This document shows, one piece after another, positions 44,088 through 56,337 of a stretch of DNA of 64,000 nucleotides. The stretch lies in the NCBI GenBank assembly GCA_025200525.1, contig CM045762.1:107100682-107164681 (forward strand), in the 5' to 3' direction. Numbering within the stretch: the first letter of the stretch is position 1; every line of letters begins with the position of its first letter. A program made the position numbers and the translations under genes. The stretch comes from Camellia lanceoleosa (taxonomy: Eukaryota; Streptophyta; Magnoliopsida; Ericales; Theaceae). Below the pieces are notes generated by a model. That model saw only the letters and a list, made by a program, of their open reading frames with translations. It was not told where the DNA came from and searched no databases.

Positions 44088-46488
44088 TTAAATAAACTAT
44101 GTCAAAAGTCCTTGAACTTCGTATACTTTTTCGATTAAACTCTTAAGTTTTTGTTCAATAAGCTAATTAACTTTTTAAATATCTATATAACAATGGAAGG
44201 GTGCGTTTGAAAATGTCTTTGAAATTAATGGTTTAGATCTATCTAATTTACAAAGCAATGGCTCAGATTTATTCTTAAAAATATATCTCTCACAAACTAT
44301 CTTTAATGGTTTAGATTTGTCCAATTTAAAAACAATGACTGAGATTGAAAAGAGTTTCAATGGTCTAGATTTATCAATGACTAAAATTCAATAGTTCAGA
44401 TTTGTTTACCAATCTACTCTCACCAACCCACTGCACTTACCAGGTTTAGATTTGGTTCAGATTTCTTTACATCATATGTATCATCTGTATCATTTGAACA
44501 AAGCTCTGAGAAAGCTCTGAAGAAAGCTTTGAACAAAGCTCAATCGTTTGTTTACCAATCTTCTCCACCATCACCAGGTAAGCTCATCCCGTCATCCCCA
44601 CGTTCAGTTTGTTTTTTCAAAAAAAATTCTGAAACATTTGTTTTTTTCAAAAACATTTGTTTCTGAAGCATTTGGAGGGTTTGATTTGTTTCTTCAAGCA
44701 AAATTTATCTCTGAAGCAAGGTTTCAAGCAAGGTTTTTGAAGCAAAAATGCTCATTATTGCCAATACTTATCCATACATCCAAGGAAAATTTTTTGACCT
44801 ACTGAGTACATATAAAAAAAAATAAAAATAGATTGTTGTCTAATAATATTGATAGATTTTATTATGGGGTTTGATTTGTTTCTTCAAGCAAAAATTCTGA
44901 AGCAAAATTTATCTTTGAAGCAAGGTTTCAAGCAAGGTTTCTAAAGCAAAAATGCTCATTATTGCCAATACTTATCCATACATCCAGGAAATTTTTTTGA
45001 GCTACTGAGTACATATAAAAAAACGTGATTTGAGGAGTGCTCTTACATATAAAACAGATTTCTTTAAAAAAACGTGATATTGATAGATTGTTGTCTAATA
45101 ATATTGATAGATTTTATTATGTTCCCCATTGTCCATTTAGCGATGGTGTGGGTGGTTCTACGCAGGGGATAATGATGAAAGACGTGATATGAAGTATATT
45201 GAAAGGTTGATCCTAAATTTGGACATTCAAGTTAAGAAATAAGTGTTTTTACAGCATGGACATTGTGCTGCTGCTTTGTGGAACCACGGATTGCAAAGTT
45301 TATGGTTTAATTGTTCTAGCTGATTTTTAGGAGTTAAGTTTGTGAATCTTTTATTCTAGTTACAAGATTAGGGGCTTTACACAGGAAATAATAGTGAAAG
45401 ATGTGACTGTGAAAGGAACTTACTGTCTACATACGAATAAATAAGTTAGAAAGCAACCGTATGGGCAGTCCAGGGCGTTTTTTTTTTTTATTGGTATGAA
45501 AGTTTTATTGACTACAACTGTTGCTGAAATTTATTATTATTTTTTTGAATTTTTGTTAATACTGAAGCAAAACATTTGTTTATGGGTTTAGATGGATTTA
45601 TCTCTTTCTTTTATTGAACCCTTCATTGATTTCATTGAAATGTGTCTATGTATTTTATTCTGTCATATTGTTTTTGTGATATTCTGTCATATTGTCTATG
45701 TATATGTATTTCATTCATTGTGATATTGTCATATTTTATTCTTTCCCGTATTTTATTTTGTCATATTGTCTATGTATTTCATTCATTGTGATATTGTTTT
45801 TGTGATATAGTAGGTGTGTATTGGGTTAGATTGGGTACTGAATTAGATTGGATTAGGTTTTTTTAAGATTGTTTAATATCTTTGATTTTTGTTTTGTACT
45901 AAGATTATGAGACAAAAAAATTTAACAATTCTATAAGTTTGATCAATAGCGTGTTGGCCACAAAAGTATTTAACAATTCTATATGTTTAACAATTTAGGT
46001 TATGATTTGTGTTTTGTATAAGTTTGATTAAATTGATCACAAAAACAATTCTATAGAAAAACAATATCACAAAAATAAAGCTAAATTTGATCACACAATA
46101 TTTAATTTTTCTTCTATCCTTTTTAATGTAGATTAAAGACATTAAAAAATTATAATTTATCTTCTATCCTATAGTAGTTCAATTTCCCCATTTGTGATAT
46201 TCATGCAATGATGAAGAGAGAAAAAAGTGACTTTGAGTTGGTCTTGGTTGAGAATACAAGTCCGAAACTTATAATATTTGAAAGATAAAGGTTTATTGTG
46301 TTTTATTTGTATGGTTTTATTATTAGTATCATTCATCTCTATATATATATTTGATTTACGATCATATTGTACATGTTTGCTCATTTGATCTATGCAGCGC
46401 AGAATCTTGACATCGGGTTATGATGAACTTCTTAAAATAGGTTGTTAACTAAAATATGTTATGAGGTTGTTAATTCTGTGTCGATTAA
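44088..46488. other. AT-rich sequence with direct duplications
   Basis: I see no convincing gene. A block with 'cttcaagcaaa', 'gaagcaaggtttcaagcaag' and 'atgctcattattgccaatac' occurs at 44,690-44,820 and again ~203 bp later at 44,890-45,020. 'gattgttgtctaataatatt' recurs at 44,831 and 45,087. Between 45,640 and 45,800, 'tattctgtcatattgt' phrases recur. Confidence 0.6.
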
Positions 46489-48464
46489 TGTAACGCCCTC
46501 AAAATTATCCCATAACATACACAATAATAAGATACATTACTGAAGTAAATAAACCACAATTCATTCATCAGAGTATTTCTAAATAAAGACATTACATGTA
46601 ACATCAAAATAAATGCCCTAGGGGCTTACATCTTGCCAAGCCAACACTTGGACACAAAATTATGAGTTCTAACTCAAGTACAAGTAAAGCCCTAGGCTTG
46701 AATGTTTACATGTAATTCAGATAAAAACAAATAACTAAAATCAAGGCTTCACAGTCCAATTCCTTCCAAGCTAATTCCTTGGAGGTAGCGAATCACCGGA
46801 CTCGAAAATGATGTTCTATAAAGGGGAGCCACACTTCAATAGAAATATATACTAAACCAAATATAAGCATTGAATAAAGCAATAACATTTAATAGATGGT
46901 TAACCATGATAATCAGTTATATCAATATACAATCTTAAGACACTAATGTCTATGACACTTATCAATATTCATTATTATCAATGTGGCTCAGAACCTGGCC
47001 AAACTTACAACGGTGAACTATATAGCATATTCACATTACTTCCAATATCATCAACACAAATGAATCTCAGGCTCATATCAAAACACTTCAGACTTCCAGA
47101 TTGGTACACATGTTAGTGTTGTATCAAGGAAACACTTCAATATAAATAAGCACACATAAAAGTGATGCTAATGGAGTCCATCCCCTATCTCCTCCCAAAC
47201 AAAATCCGGTTTAGAGGTCCATCCCCTATCTTCCCCTAAACCGTGGAGTACATCCCCTATCTCCTCCCACACAAAATAATGTATATAAACACATAACATA
47301 TACAACACACAATCAATACACATATAATGTCTCAGATAATTCAACAAATAAGATTAATTACTTAACCAATGATTAGTTTCAGTTATCCCTAATCCACATG
47401 CAATGTCTACAACAATCACGACTATCCTCCACCGATAGCCCAAAACAGTTATTTCTAGACTTGGAAATAAATAATTCAACAATTAAATAGATGAGTGATT
47501 TAAATTAACCAACTACCCCATTTAATCAATAAATTCTTCAATCTCATGAATTTAACTAATTTCCCCAATGTTCCTCAAATTAAATATACAATTCAATTTA
47601 TTTAAACAACTAGGGTTTTTCCCAAAATTACCAAAACACCCCCAACATATTAAAATGCCAGAACTTAGAACAAAACGTATACATTGGAGTAGGAAATCCC
47701 TATCTCGAAGAAATCAACAAAAATGGAGAAGATGGAGATGACGACCCAAAATCCAAAGTGCTCCAAATCCAAGATCGTTCAGATTAAACCGAAGCCCTCG
47801 ACCCTCACTATCTTTTTAACAAAGGATCTAAGGTAGAAACCCACTCTAAATAGATCAAACCTAAGAGAAAAGGTGAATAGGGAGAGAGAGAAGTTGGACC
47901 TTAGGGTTTAGAACAAAAGAAGATAGAAAAAAACTGATCAAATCCCGCTGCTGCCTATTTAAACTGGACAGGCTCGCTCGAGCGAAGACTTGGTCGCTCG
48001 AGCGACCAGAAACAAAAAGTACTCGCTTGAGTGAAGGAAAGCTCGCTCGAGCCAACAATACGATGATTCAGGTCTGCAACCCACAAGCACGCTCGAGCGA
48101 CGGAATGCTCGCTTGAGCGAAGGACTCGAAAACATACACCTCGCTCGCTCGAGCGAAGAAAAGCTCGCTTGAGCGAAGAAACATTGCTCTCAGGTCTATA
48201 CCAGACGCAATCTCTCGCTCGAGCGAAGAAACCCTGGCTCGAGCCACCAGAGACAAAACTCAACCCTCGCTCGAGCGACCAACCCAAAAACTAGACAGCA
48301 ACACTTGGTTTCCAGACCCAACCAACCTGAAACAAACCTACCCAACACATCCTATAACTCAAATGAGGAAATAAAGGACAACAGCAACAATTATACAATG
48401 ATAGGATCCACGAAACCTAAGTCCGGATACAATAATAAAATAGGAAAAGACCGGGGTCGCTATA
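46489..48464. mobile_element. Solo LTR (1,976 bp)
   Basis: It is flanked by a perfect 5-bp duplication ATTAA (46,484-46,488 and 48,465-48,469). It starts TGTAACGCCCTC and ends GGGGTCGCTATA. There are no internal protein genes, and no second LTR within the window except the fragment at 1-99, which has the same end. The interior has a short repeat 'catcccctatct(c/t)c(t/c)cc' three times at 47,178-47,270, a CTATTTAAA TATA-like box at 47,955, and the CGCTCGAGCG cluster. TGTAACG...GTCGCTA-type termini fit a Ty3-type LTR. Confidence 0.8.
47970..48278. repeat. Cluster of eleven CGCTCGAGCG-type palindromes in the solo LTR
   Basis: Near-copies of (T)CGCTCGAGCGA occur about every 25-40 bp. Forms include ctcgctcgagcgaag, gtcgctcgagcgacc, gcttgagcgaag, ggctcgagccacc and gctcgagcgacgg. 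The surrounding sequence varies much more than the core. Overlapping long open frames on the minus strand are by-products. Confidence 0.9.
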
Positions 48465-48469
48465 ATTAA

Positions 48470-48904
48470 TTTTTCTTTATGGCAATTATTAAACCTTATT
48501 CTTCCTTCTTACAGTTATATTTCATGTCAGCAATTATTTTTATTTCATCTTAATCAAATGGGTTGAGGTTCTCATTAATCATCAATGGTCATATTCTTAT
48601 TCGTCAAACATGAAAATAGATTCGTGTACATTTTTAGTGTTGAGGAGTGCTCTTACTAATTGTGTTTTTCTTTTTATCCTTCTGTTTCAAATTTCTTTAA
48701 TTTTGCTTCTCAAACAGATACTCAGGTTAGGAAGTCTCTCCCTTGCAATTCTTTATTAGTTCCTCGGTTTCTTTTTCGAATTGCAGTGGGTTAATGAATG
48801 TTCTGAATTAATGAATGAACTCTCTCAGATTTCTTTAATACTCTGGAATTTTCATGTTTGGTCTTGGAATTTTCAATAATTACATTAAACATTAAGCTTT
48901 TAAT
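48470..48904. other. AT-rich flank of the solo LTR
   Basis: I see nothing definite. A 'gaggagtgctcttac' string also occurs at ~45,034, so it continues the same older repeat in which the LTR inserted. Confidence 0.4.
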
Positions 48905-49010
48905 GTTTGGTTTAGAAAGAAGTCTAATATAGTGTGTACTAGGGTATGCGTGCTCAAGGCACGATGAAAATAATGTTTGGTTTAGAAAGAAGTCTAATAT
49001 AGCGTGTATA
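48905..49010. repeat. Direct duplication flanking the left Helitron-like terminus
   Basis: aatgtttggtttagaaagaa and the following 'gtctaatatag(t/c)gtgta' occur at 48,902-48,938 and again from 48,971, ~69 bp apart. The Helitron-like hairpin sits between them. Confidence 0.75.
48939..48966 (-). mobile_element. Helitron-like 3' terminus, minus orientation
   Basis: Read on the minus strand: a hairpin with stem CGTGC/GCACG (loop cttga), then cataccc and a terminal CTAG followed by T. This is the Helitron 3' layout: hairpin close to a CTRR end, inserted before T. An element ending here would extend to the right. Confidence 0.5.
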
Positions 49011-52000
49011 GTTATGTATCATGGTATATAACTGTTAAATTTCTAGAGAATACTTATGTTTTTTTTTTTTTTTAATAGTTGGAATGTATGATGAATTATG
49101 TGAATGCTTATGTCTTTTTTGTTGGGTGCTAGCCTTGCTAGATCAGTAGGTCCAAATCAGCGTCATCGCGGCAACAAATCGGTGAGGTTCACTATATTTG
49201 TTCATCTCCAAATTTTTTTTGTGTATATATACCATCCCTTTGTTTTCTTTGTGTGTATATATATTGAAGCCACAGAGATCATCCCTTTGTATATATATAT
49301 TGAAGAGTTTGTTGAATACTTGAATTTGTTGAATGACTGGAGCCAGAAATGCTGATGTTGTGGTGTATGATATAATGAAGTGTGTCCGATTTAGTATGAT
49401 TCTGAGTTGTTTTACCCCATGATTGAATCTTTTTTATGTTCAAACCAGAAATATTGATTTTGGGTGGGTTTCTTTTTTATGTTCAAACCAGAAATATTGA
49501 ATCTCTTTTATGTTCAGTTGTTTTACCCCATGATTATGTTCAAACCAAAAGAGGTAAAATACTGGGTGGTGAGTTGGTGCACTTTTGGGGTGGGATTATT
49601 GATTTTGGGCCAATACTTGGTGGGATTATTGATTTTGGTGCAATTTATGGGGTTAATTATAAACTGAAAAGAATATATATATTGAGAAAGAAAGTGATAC
49701 TTTATTTTAGTCTCTGTTTTCATCCCTATGTTTTCAGCCACAGAGTTGGTGCACTTTTACCAATTTTTTTCTTTGTGTTTTTTTTTTTCTATGAGTATTG
49801 TTTTTCTTTAATTTTGGGTGCACTTTTATGGGTTTTTGTTTATTTTTCTTATACAGATAATATATACATACATATATGAAGAGTTGGTTGGGTTTTTGAG
49901 TAATGTTTAATTTTATTTTTCTTACTTTGATTTGGTAGGAATTTGTGGGTTTTCTAAGTTTAGGCTTAAGCTACAATGATGTTGGTATAGAATTGTTGGT
50001 TTTCTAAATTCTATACCTTTCAGATTCTATATGGCATAGAATTGTTAGCAAAATTCTAGAATTGTTGGTTTTCAAATTATATATTATTCTATACGGCATA
50101 GAATTATAATTTCAAACTTTATTAATTTCAAATTTTAGAAAACCAACAATTCTATATTATTCTTTTTTTTGGACAAATAAACAAACTTTATTAATATGAT
50201 GTGCATCCTTTTAAGAGTGGACATTATTAATTTCCTCTAATATATGATAAATCAATATTTAGCCAAGAGAATGCATTAAAAAAATATATATATTCAAAGA
50301 ACAAGATTGAAACCTTAAACAAATAAACTATGTAAATTTTATCATTTTTACTTGAATAATCAAATGAAATTGGGAAGTTTGAACTAAAAATTTTTGTGGA
50401 TGGGGCTATTTTGTTGAGTATTGCTCATTTGGGACATTTAATTTTGTTTTTGCATGTAACCTTTGTTATTAAGTGATTTTGAATAGAGCTTCAATAGAAT
50501 TGTTAATAGTTGTTGATTCACTTCCTCCCTCTCTCAACTAAATCTCAATTTGCTTTTTAATTTTTAATTTTTATACTGGTTTGGTTTTGGATTCAGTTTG
50601 TGTGGAATTCAAAATAGAAAATTGTTATTTTTTTAAGTTGAATTGAAGGTGTGAGATGTTGTGGTGATGACTGAAATTTGGTTTTGGAGTACTTGCTACC
50701 ATTGACTGAATTGCACCATAACTTTTCTAGCATTTTCTACTATTGATCTGGTTTCATTTGTTTGTTTTTGATTAGATCACGTTTTTTATTTGAATGGTGA
50801 AGTCTGAGCACATTCTCTTTCATGTCTTTTATTCTTTTTTCCTGGCCAATATTTAGTGTCTTGGGCCTTAAGAAAAAGAACCTAAAGATTTTAAATGCTC
50901 AGATTTTTCCATATCTGAGCATTTAATAGGCCTCTGTAGAAATACCTGCAATTAACATTGATGTGTCATTATTGGGGGCTAATTAGAAATATTGTTTTCA
51001 TGTTTATTATCTCAGTAACACACATAAATTGCTATACTATTTTGTTTAATTTGACTATCAATATCATTCTTACATGGATCTTTCCCTGATTAGTGGTTAA
51101 TTATACCCATTATGACATTGATGAGTTTTGTAAATTGTTGCTAAAATTTACCCACAAACAGGTGTTATGCATGGATTTTTGAATTGGTGCTAACATTCTC
51201 TTTCCTTAGGATTTTTGAATTGGTGTTAATTATGCACTAGGATTGTGTTATGACATTTACCAACAAACATGTTATGTAAATTGGTGCTAACATTTACCCA
51301 CAAACAGGTTATCTTTCCCTAACGTGTTATGTTTCACTAGGATTGTGTTATGCATGGATTTTTGAATGGTGAAGTTTGAGCACATTCTCTTTCATGTCTT
51401 TTATTCTTTTTCCCTGGCCAAGGAAGCTCTATTTTTGTTTAAATTTACAATATTTATTCTTGATGGGACTTTTTTTATTATTACTTAAATTTACAATATT
51501 TATTATTCTAATCAGTTATGTACATATACACATATGTATAATCTATTTATTCCATAGTGGCAATCTTGGGAAGTCACTTAATTTTGTGGCGCATCAAACT
51601 AACTTATCAGCTTGAAGTATAAGGAATAACCATTTCATTTCATCTCATCGCATTCCAGTGAACCAAATAAAGCATAAATGAGATTGAAGTCACCTGATTA
51701 CTGTTTTGATAAATGATTTTGGTGATTTTGATAAATGTGTGAATTGGGTTTCCTTTCTAAACATGAAAAGTAATTTTCTGTGATCTTATGTTTTTATTTG
51801 ATTGTTAAAAATTAGAATTATAGTGAGAAAGAAATAGCCCATTGTACTTAACTTATGGCACAATTAAGTAATCAAATAGTCATTGTACAACCCATTATTA
51901 TTTAAATCCAATCTATTTATAGCACTATTAAATGAGTTAGTTCTTCACTACAGGTCTGTGGTGTTTCAATCTTTGATTAATCTCATTAACAAAAGTCTTT

Positions 52001-53880
52001 TTATTTACATAGAATCCTCTAATTGGTTGTTTATAATTTCATCATTATCAGTTGGTTTAACAGAGAAACCTTCTATTTGTTAGTCTACTTTAAAATTCTA
52101 TTTTTTTCATAGTGTAATTATTTAACTATGTTTATTGTAGAATCTAATATCTTTTTGTTCTTGGTATTATTGATTGGCAAGTTATTGATATTGATATAAA
52201 ACAAAGGCATCTTTAGCTTAAATTTTATATTATCGATATTAGCAGGTTTGGAATTTTATATTATTTTTTGTGTGGTTTTGATTGATTGCTTGAATTAGAT
52301 GGTTGGATTCTTGGTCTAAAGAAACTAACAAAATGCATAGGAGGCCATTGTGTAATAACTCATGTCTTTGTCAGATTGATTCAATTCAATTAAATTGATA
52401 TTGTTAGGCAATAGGAAAATCAACTTATATTGTCTTTTGGGTATAAATATGATAGTTTCATGATTTCATTGTAAAAGAACAGCATTTCATCGTAAAAGAA
52501 CCACCTGTGCCTATGACACTCCAAGTTTAAAAAAAAAAAAAAAAACCACATTCAAGTTTTTTTTAGGGAATGTTTTAGATCACAACTTTGAGCACTCAAG
52601 TACAATCTCATCAATCATTCCAGTTTTTTATCTTATTGAGGTGGTGGTAATTTTCACTTTATGGTTAAGCCTTCTAATTGTTGAATTTAAAAAAGCCTCC
52701 AAATCGTTTCATTAGGCACTACCTAAATATAAAACTTTATTACACATAAATTGTTCGATTTCTTCTCATCACGAACATAAATTGTTTTTTTTTTTTTTGT
52801 TGTGAATCCTTGGGACTCAATTAGAGTGATATATTTTGACTTTGACTTTTAAATTTGTTTTTTCCTTCAAATTTCAGGTGTATAAAAGTGGCAATTGTCC
52901 ATGATATTGCAGAAGATAACATCTTTGTATTTAAATTTTTTTATTGGGTTTTTCATTACGCATTCTTTTGCTGTGATGAGTATATTGAAGAAAAACAGTG
53001 ATAGTGAGAATTTTGAGTAAATTGTTGTATAATAATTAATTGGGCAAAGCTTTTTGTCATGATTGTCATGAGCCTACCTGTAATGGGATTCCAAATTAGA
53101 TGTAATTATTTATTTTCATTTGTTCTCATGTATTATCTAAATTGTTAAATTCTTCATGTTCAATTGGAAAAGGGAAAGAAAGAAGAGTTATACTTAGCAA
53201 TTCATATTCATTAAGCAACAGGTGAACTCACAAGTTATGATATACACTAATCAAGAGACTTGGGAACTAAATTGAAAGGTGCTTGATCATATGTTTAATT
53301 CCTGTTAATTCGTTGTTATTGGTTTATTTGTTTTTCAAAGGTATTTTGATATGATTGTTCCTGTTATGATTTCTTTTAATTGATTTTTTAAAGTGAATTT
53401 TTGTTGCAGGTGACTAATCCACCTTACAAATGTTAGGATTGTGTTGTTTTTCTATGTGTGTTGATGGTTGGCTCTTTCATTCTAAATTGGATGATTAATT
53501 TTTCTTCTTTTTTATTTTTTATTTTTTTAAAGCTAGGATGGTTACTCTTTTGTACCAAAATGGTCATTCAATACTAATTTAGGCATTCTTTTATTGAAGG
53601 TTGCCTCATTTTAATTCACCGGACATGTGTTATTTTGGCGTAAATATCTTTGTTTATGTTGTACACAACATTTTAAATTTGCTATTTAAGCTTTAATTAT
53701 GAAGTTTGCCAAAACTGTAATTTGCTATTTCGATTTATGTGTAAAGTTTTATATTGCAATGAAATTGTTGTCATTTTGAATTAATTTATTACAATTGATT
53801 TCTGTAGCAGTGAAATTGTTACCATTTTGAATTGATTTATTTTAATTAATTTTTGTAAAGTATGTGATACCAATATTATT
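49011..53880. other. AT-rich sequence between the two Helitron-like termini
   Basis: There are no confident genes. Local duplications: 'atgttcaaaccagaaatatt' at 49,437, 49,482 and partly 49,538; 'gagcacattctctttcatgt' at 50,809 and 51,380 with the adjoining 'cttttattctttttyc'; 'ggatttttgaattggtg' phrases at 51,175-51,225. There is a perfect 14-bp hairpin at 50,891-50,926. At 51,630-51,680, 'cattccagtgaaccaaata' matches the MITE at 59.2 kb. Some GT/AG-bounded short segments (e.g. 49,104-49,185) might be captured exons, but none is recognisable. Confidence 0.4.
50891..50926. repeat. Perfect 14-bp hairpin
   Basis: TTAAATGCTCAGAT, an 8-base loop and ATCTGAGCATTTAA. It is flanked by 'gggccttaag' and 'aataggcc'. 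The stem is too short for a typical plant microRNA precursor; it is more likely the remains of a small foldback. Confidence 0.7.
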
Positions 53881-53884
53881 TACA

Positions 53885-53914
53885 CCGTGCCTTCAGGCAT
53901 GGGCATGTACTAGT
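53885..53914 (+). mobile_element. Helitron-like 3' terminus, plus orientation
   Basis: A hairpin CCGTGCC-ttca-GGCATGG (7-bp stem with one G:U pair) is followed by gcatgta and terminal CTAG, then T at 53,914. This fits the Helitron 3' end well. The element would extend to the left. No TC-type 5' end was identified. Confidence 0.6.
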
Positions 53915-54765
53915 AAATTGAAATCCAAAGGATAGGGAAGAAAGAGTATAGGCGTATCAACAATGTACAGTTGAACTAACAAACATTAGTACTATAGAGA
54001 TTGTGACCTGGCATGATGACTAGTGCTACGCAAACCTAACCTTGTGGCATGGGTTCAAGTCATGTGAATTGGTCACTCCATCCAAAACGCGGAGGTAACA
54101 CTACTACATACTAACTTTTCCAAGCCACCGTATTGTAAGCAAGAGCCTTCGGTACTGGGTACAACCTTCAGCACTAAAGTACGTGGTTGGTAACAAACTG
54201 TTATAAAAATCAACTGAGCCCTCAATAATTTTTCATGTCCACACTTTAAACCATAAGTTTCTACCTTCTTTCCCATTTTCATTGACTGAGAGACATCATT
54301 AGTGTCAGAAATCCAAAAAAAAAAAAAAAAAAAAACAGAGAATAGGAAAAGGAAAAAGAAAAAAGAAAAGAAAAAGAAAGATAAACAATAATGAACAAAA
54401 TATGTTTATCATAGAAAAAAGTCCACGCAAAGATTGAGATGTAACAGATTTTTTTATTTTAAATGCAACAGAAATAAAAAGAGAAGAAATTGTAGAATTG
54501 TCAATCAATACAAGAAGACCACAAAACCTATTCAAGAAGACAGCAAGTTCATACGGAACATAAAGGAATTGATAGTACCTTCTTTGTAAGGGGCCGTTTA
54601 GGGGGCTTGTAACTTTGTTGGGAAAGTAAAAACAAAATGACAACTACAAGAAGGCCCTCCACAAATAGATGCCCTTCAACCACAGAAAAAAAAAAATATT
54701 ACTTTTCGGATCAAAATACCACTAAATTAAGGACAAAATTAATTTCAGTTTAAAGAAATGATAGC
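53915..54765. other. AT-rich sequence without recognised features
   Basis: Poly(A) runs near 54,315-54,335. A 112-codon frame on the minus strand reads through A-rich and GA-rich DNA (LFLFLFFFLFPFPILCFFFF) and is not credible as a gene. Confidence 0.5.
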
Positions 54766-54773
54766 CTACCATG

Positions 54774-56329
54774 CTAAGATGGATCTAGAGGGGGGGGGGG
54801 GGCGGCCGCACCCCAAAAAATTTGAGAAAAATATCATATATTATACTAAAAAATTTAAAATAATTTAAAATTATAAGAATTCGCACCCCCAAATTTTTTT
54901 TAGATAATGTCAAAATTGTATAGAGTAGCCCCCTCAATTTTTAAAACTATTTGAAATTTTTTTTTTGAATTAGTAAACATATATAATAATCTATTTTAAA
55001 TGATATCACACTTATGAGCTTGCACCTCACATATTATTTTTTAAATTTTATTTTGCTATTATGCTTAATTTCTTTTGTTTTTATTTTTTTCTCATTATTA
55101 TTTTTTGTTTGGGCTTAATTTTCTTATTTTTTTCCGCTTTTTCATTTCATTTTTCAGTACTTAAACATAATAACAAAAACAACTCAAAATACAAATATTT
55201 ACATTAACACAAAAAAAAACACCCTTCATTTTTTTTACGACCATACACCGATTAAACTAAACATATTTCAAAAAAAAAAAAAACAACCCTTCATTTTTTT
55301 TCGGGTCATACGCCGACCTCACTTACTCGTCTCTTCCACCACTCTCTTCTTTTTTTTATCACCTTGGGTAACCCTTGACATCCCTGCCCCCGTGCTTTCG
55401 TCGAGAGCGACGACTCCACACTGACTATCAAAGGCCAAGAACGACGTTGCTCCAAATCGGGCCATAGAAGTGGTCTTTCGTTTAAGCTCTTTATTTTCGG
55501 CCTTCAGTGCGCCTATTTCTACTTGCGCATCCTTGTACATGCGTTGAAGCAGAGAGAGTTGGGCATTGACCTGATGGAACTCACTCGTCCTGTTCTGCAA
55601 TCGGTGAGCCAATTTTGTGACTGCAGTCATCGTCTCAATACAGGACGTCAGCGTGAAATGATTGGCTTCAATGTCTGATTGAGTTGCCATAATTTGCTCA
55701 ATCGACATCATAGGAAGGTTAGGCAGATGAATGATAGAAAGAATAGGAGTAGGGGCACTCGGTCCAGCAAAGCTTACGGGATCGTTCAGGTCCGGAAACA
55801 GAGTGAGGGGACGGAATGGGGATGCCATGTAATAGGAGAGAGAGATGTAATCGAAAGGAGGGTTGTTTTTGGTAGCTTTTCTGCTCTGATCAGTCTCTCT
55901 GTTCTTTTTCTCTCACGAAGACGAAGAAATGGATGGAAGCGAATGAGGAAGAAGAAGGAGATGAGAGTGATTAAGACAAAGATGAAGGAGAAGACGACAA
56001 GAGGGAAATAGAGCCGATGCCGTTGATTGACCCGTTTCACTTTTGTTGGTCAGCTGACGCAAAAGCGAGGACGTGTGTCCAACACGATTTTTGACGGACA
56101 CGACAGATGCACGCAAATCATATATATATATATATATGTTTTGATTATTCAAATTGATAATGATGGTTTAATATTTCAGTTCAATATGTATATATAGTTC
56201 AATATTTTATCGTAACATTATTGAATTTTTTTTATCTTAGTAGAAATTGGTATTGAACTTCAAATTTTATTGGTTAGAGGTTAAACGTACTTTGGCCCTC
56301 CCAAAGTCATAATCCTGGATCCGTCTCTA
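54774..56329. mobile_element. hAT-type element with an 8-bp target duplication
   Basis: CTACCATG flanks it on both sides (54,766-54,773 and 56,330-56,337). The termini are imperfect inverted repeats: ctaagatggatctag on the left, tagagacggatccag (reverse-complemented) on the right, 10 of 15 matching. An 8-bp duplication and such GGATC-containing ends fit a non-autonomous hAT element. It is 1,556 bp, with a 12-base G run followed by gcggccgc at 54,789-54,808, a TA microsatellite at 56,119-56,138, and one ORF of 169 codons. Confidence 0.75.
55319..55828 (-). CDS. Hypothetical coiled-coil protein inside the hAT element
   Basis: A single open frame of 169 codons, ATG at 55,828, stop at 55,319. 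The N-terminal ~45 residues are Pro/Ser-rich ([20 protein letters not shown]). Residues ~45-125 are predicted mainly helical with heptad-like spacing ([38 protein letters not shown]), probably a coiled coil. The C-terminus is basic ([14 protein letters not shown]), possibly a nuclear signal. GC content is well above the surroundings, pointing to captured coding DNA or an element-specific protein. It shows no transposase motifs, and I do not recognise the family. Confidence 0.5.
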   Translation of the reverse strand: MASPFRPLTLFPDLNDPVSFAGPSAPTPILSIIHLPNLPMMSIEQIMATQSDIEANHFTLTSCIETMTAVTKLAHRLQNRTSEFHQVNAQLSLLQRMYKDAQVEIGALKAENKELKRKTTSMARFGATSFLAFDSQCGVVALDESTGAGMSRVTQGDKKKKRVVEETSK

Positions 56330-56337
56330 CTACCATG

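Noticed and set aside
47955..48287. Overlapping minus-strand ORFs with repeated 'RSSE..RAS' text
   Set aside because: They are translations of the CGCTCGAGCG palindromes, open in several frames at once.
46489..48464. CRISPR-like array of the spaced palindromes
   Set aside because: This is plant nuclear DNA; the repeats are 10-12 bp, degenerate and unevenly spaced within an LTR.
50891..50926. MicroRNA precursor
   Set aside because: The perfect stem is only 14 bp with an 8-base loop, and pairing does not extend enough on either side to hold a 21-nt duplex.
54305..54643. 112-codon minus-strand ORF ending in a Phe/Leu run
   Set aside because: Driven by A- and GA-rich simple sequence; no conserved features.
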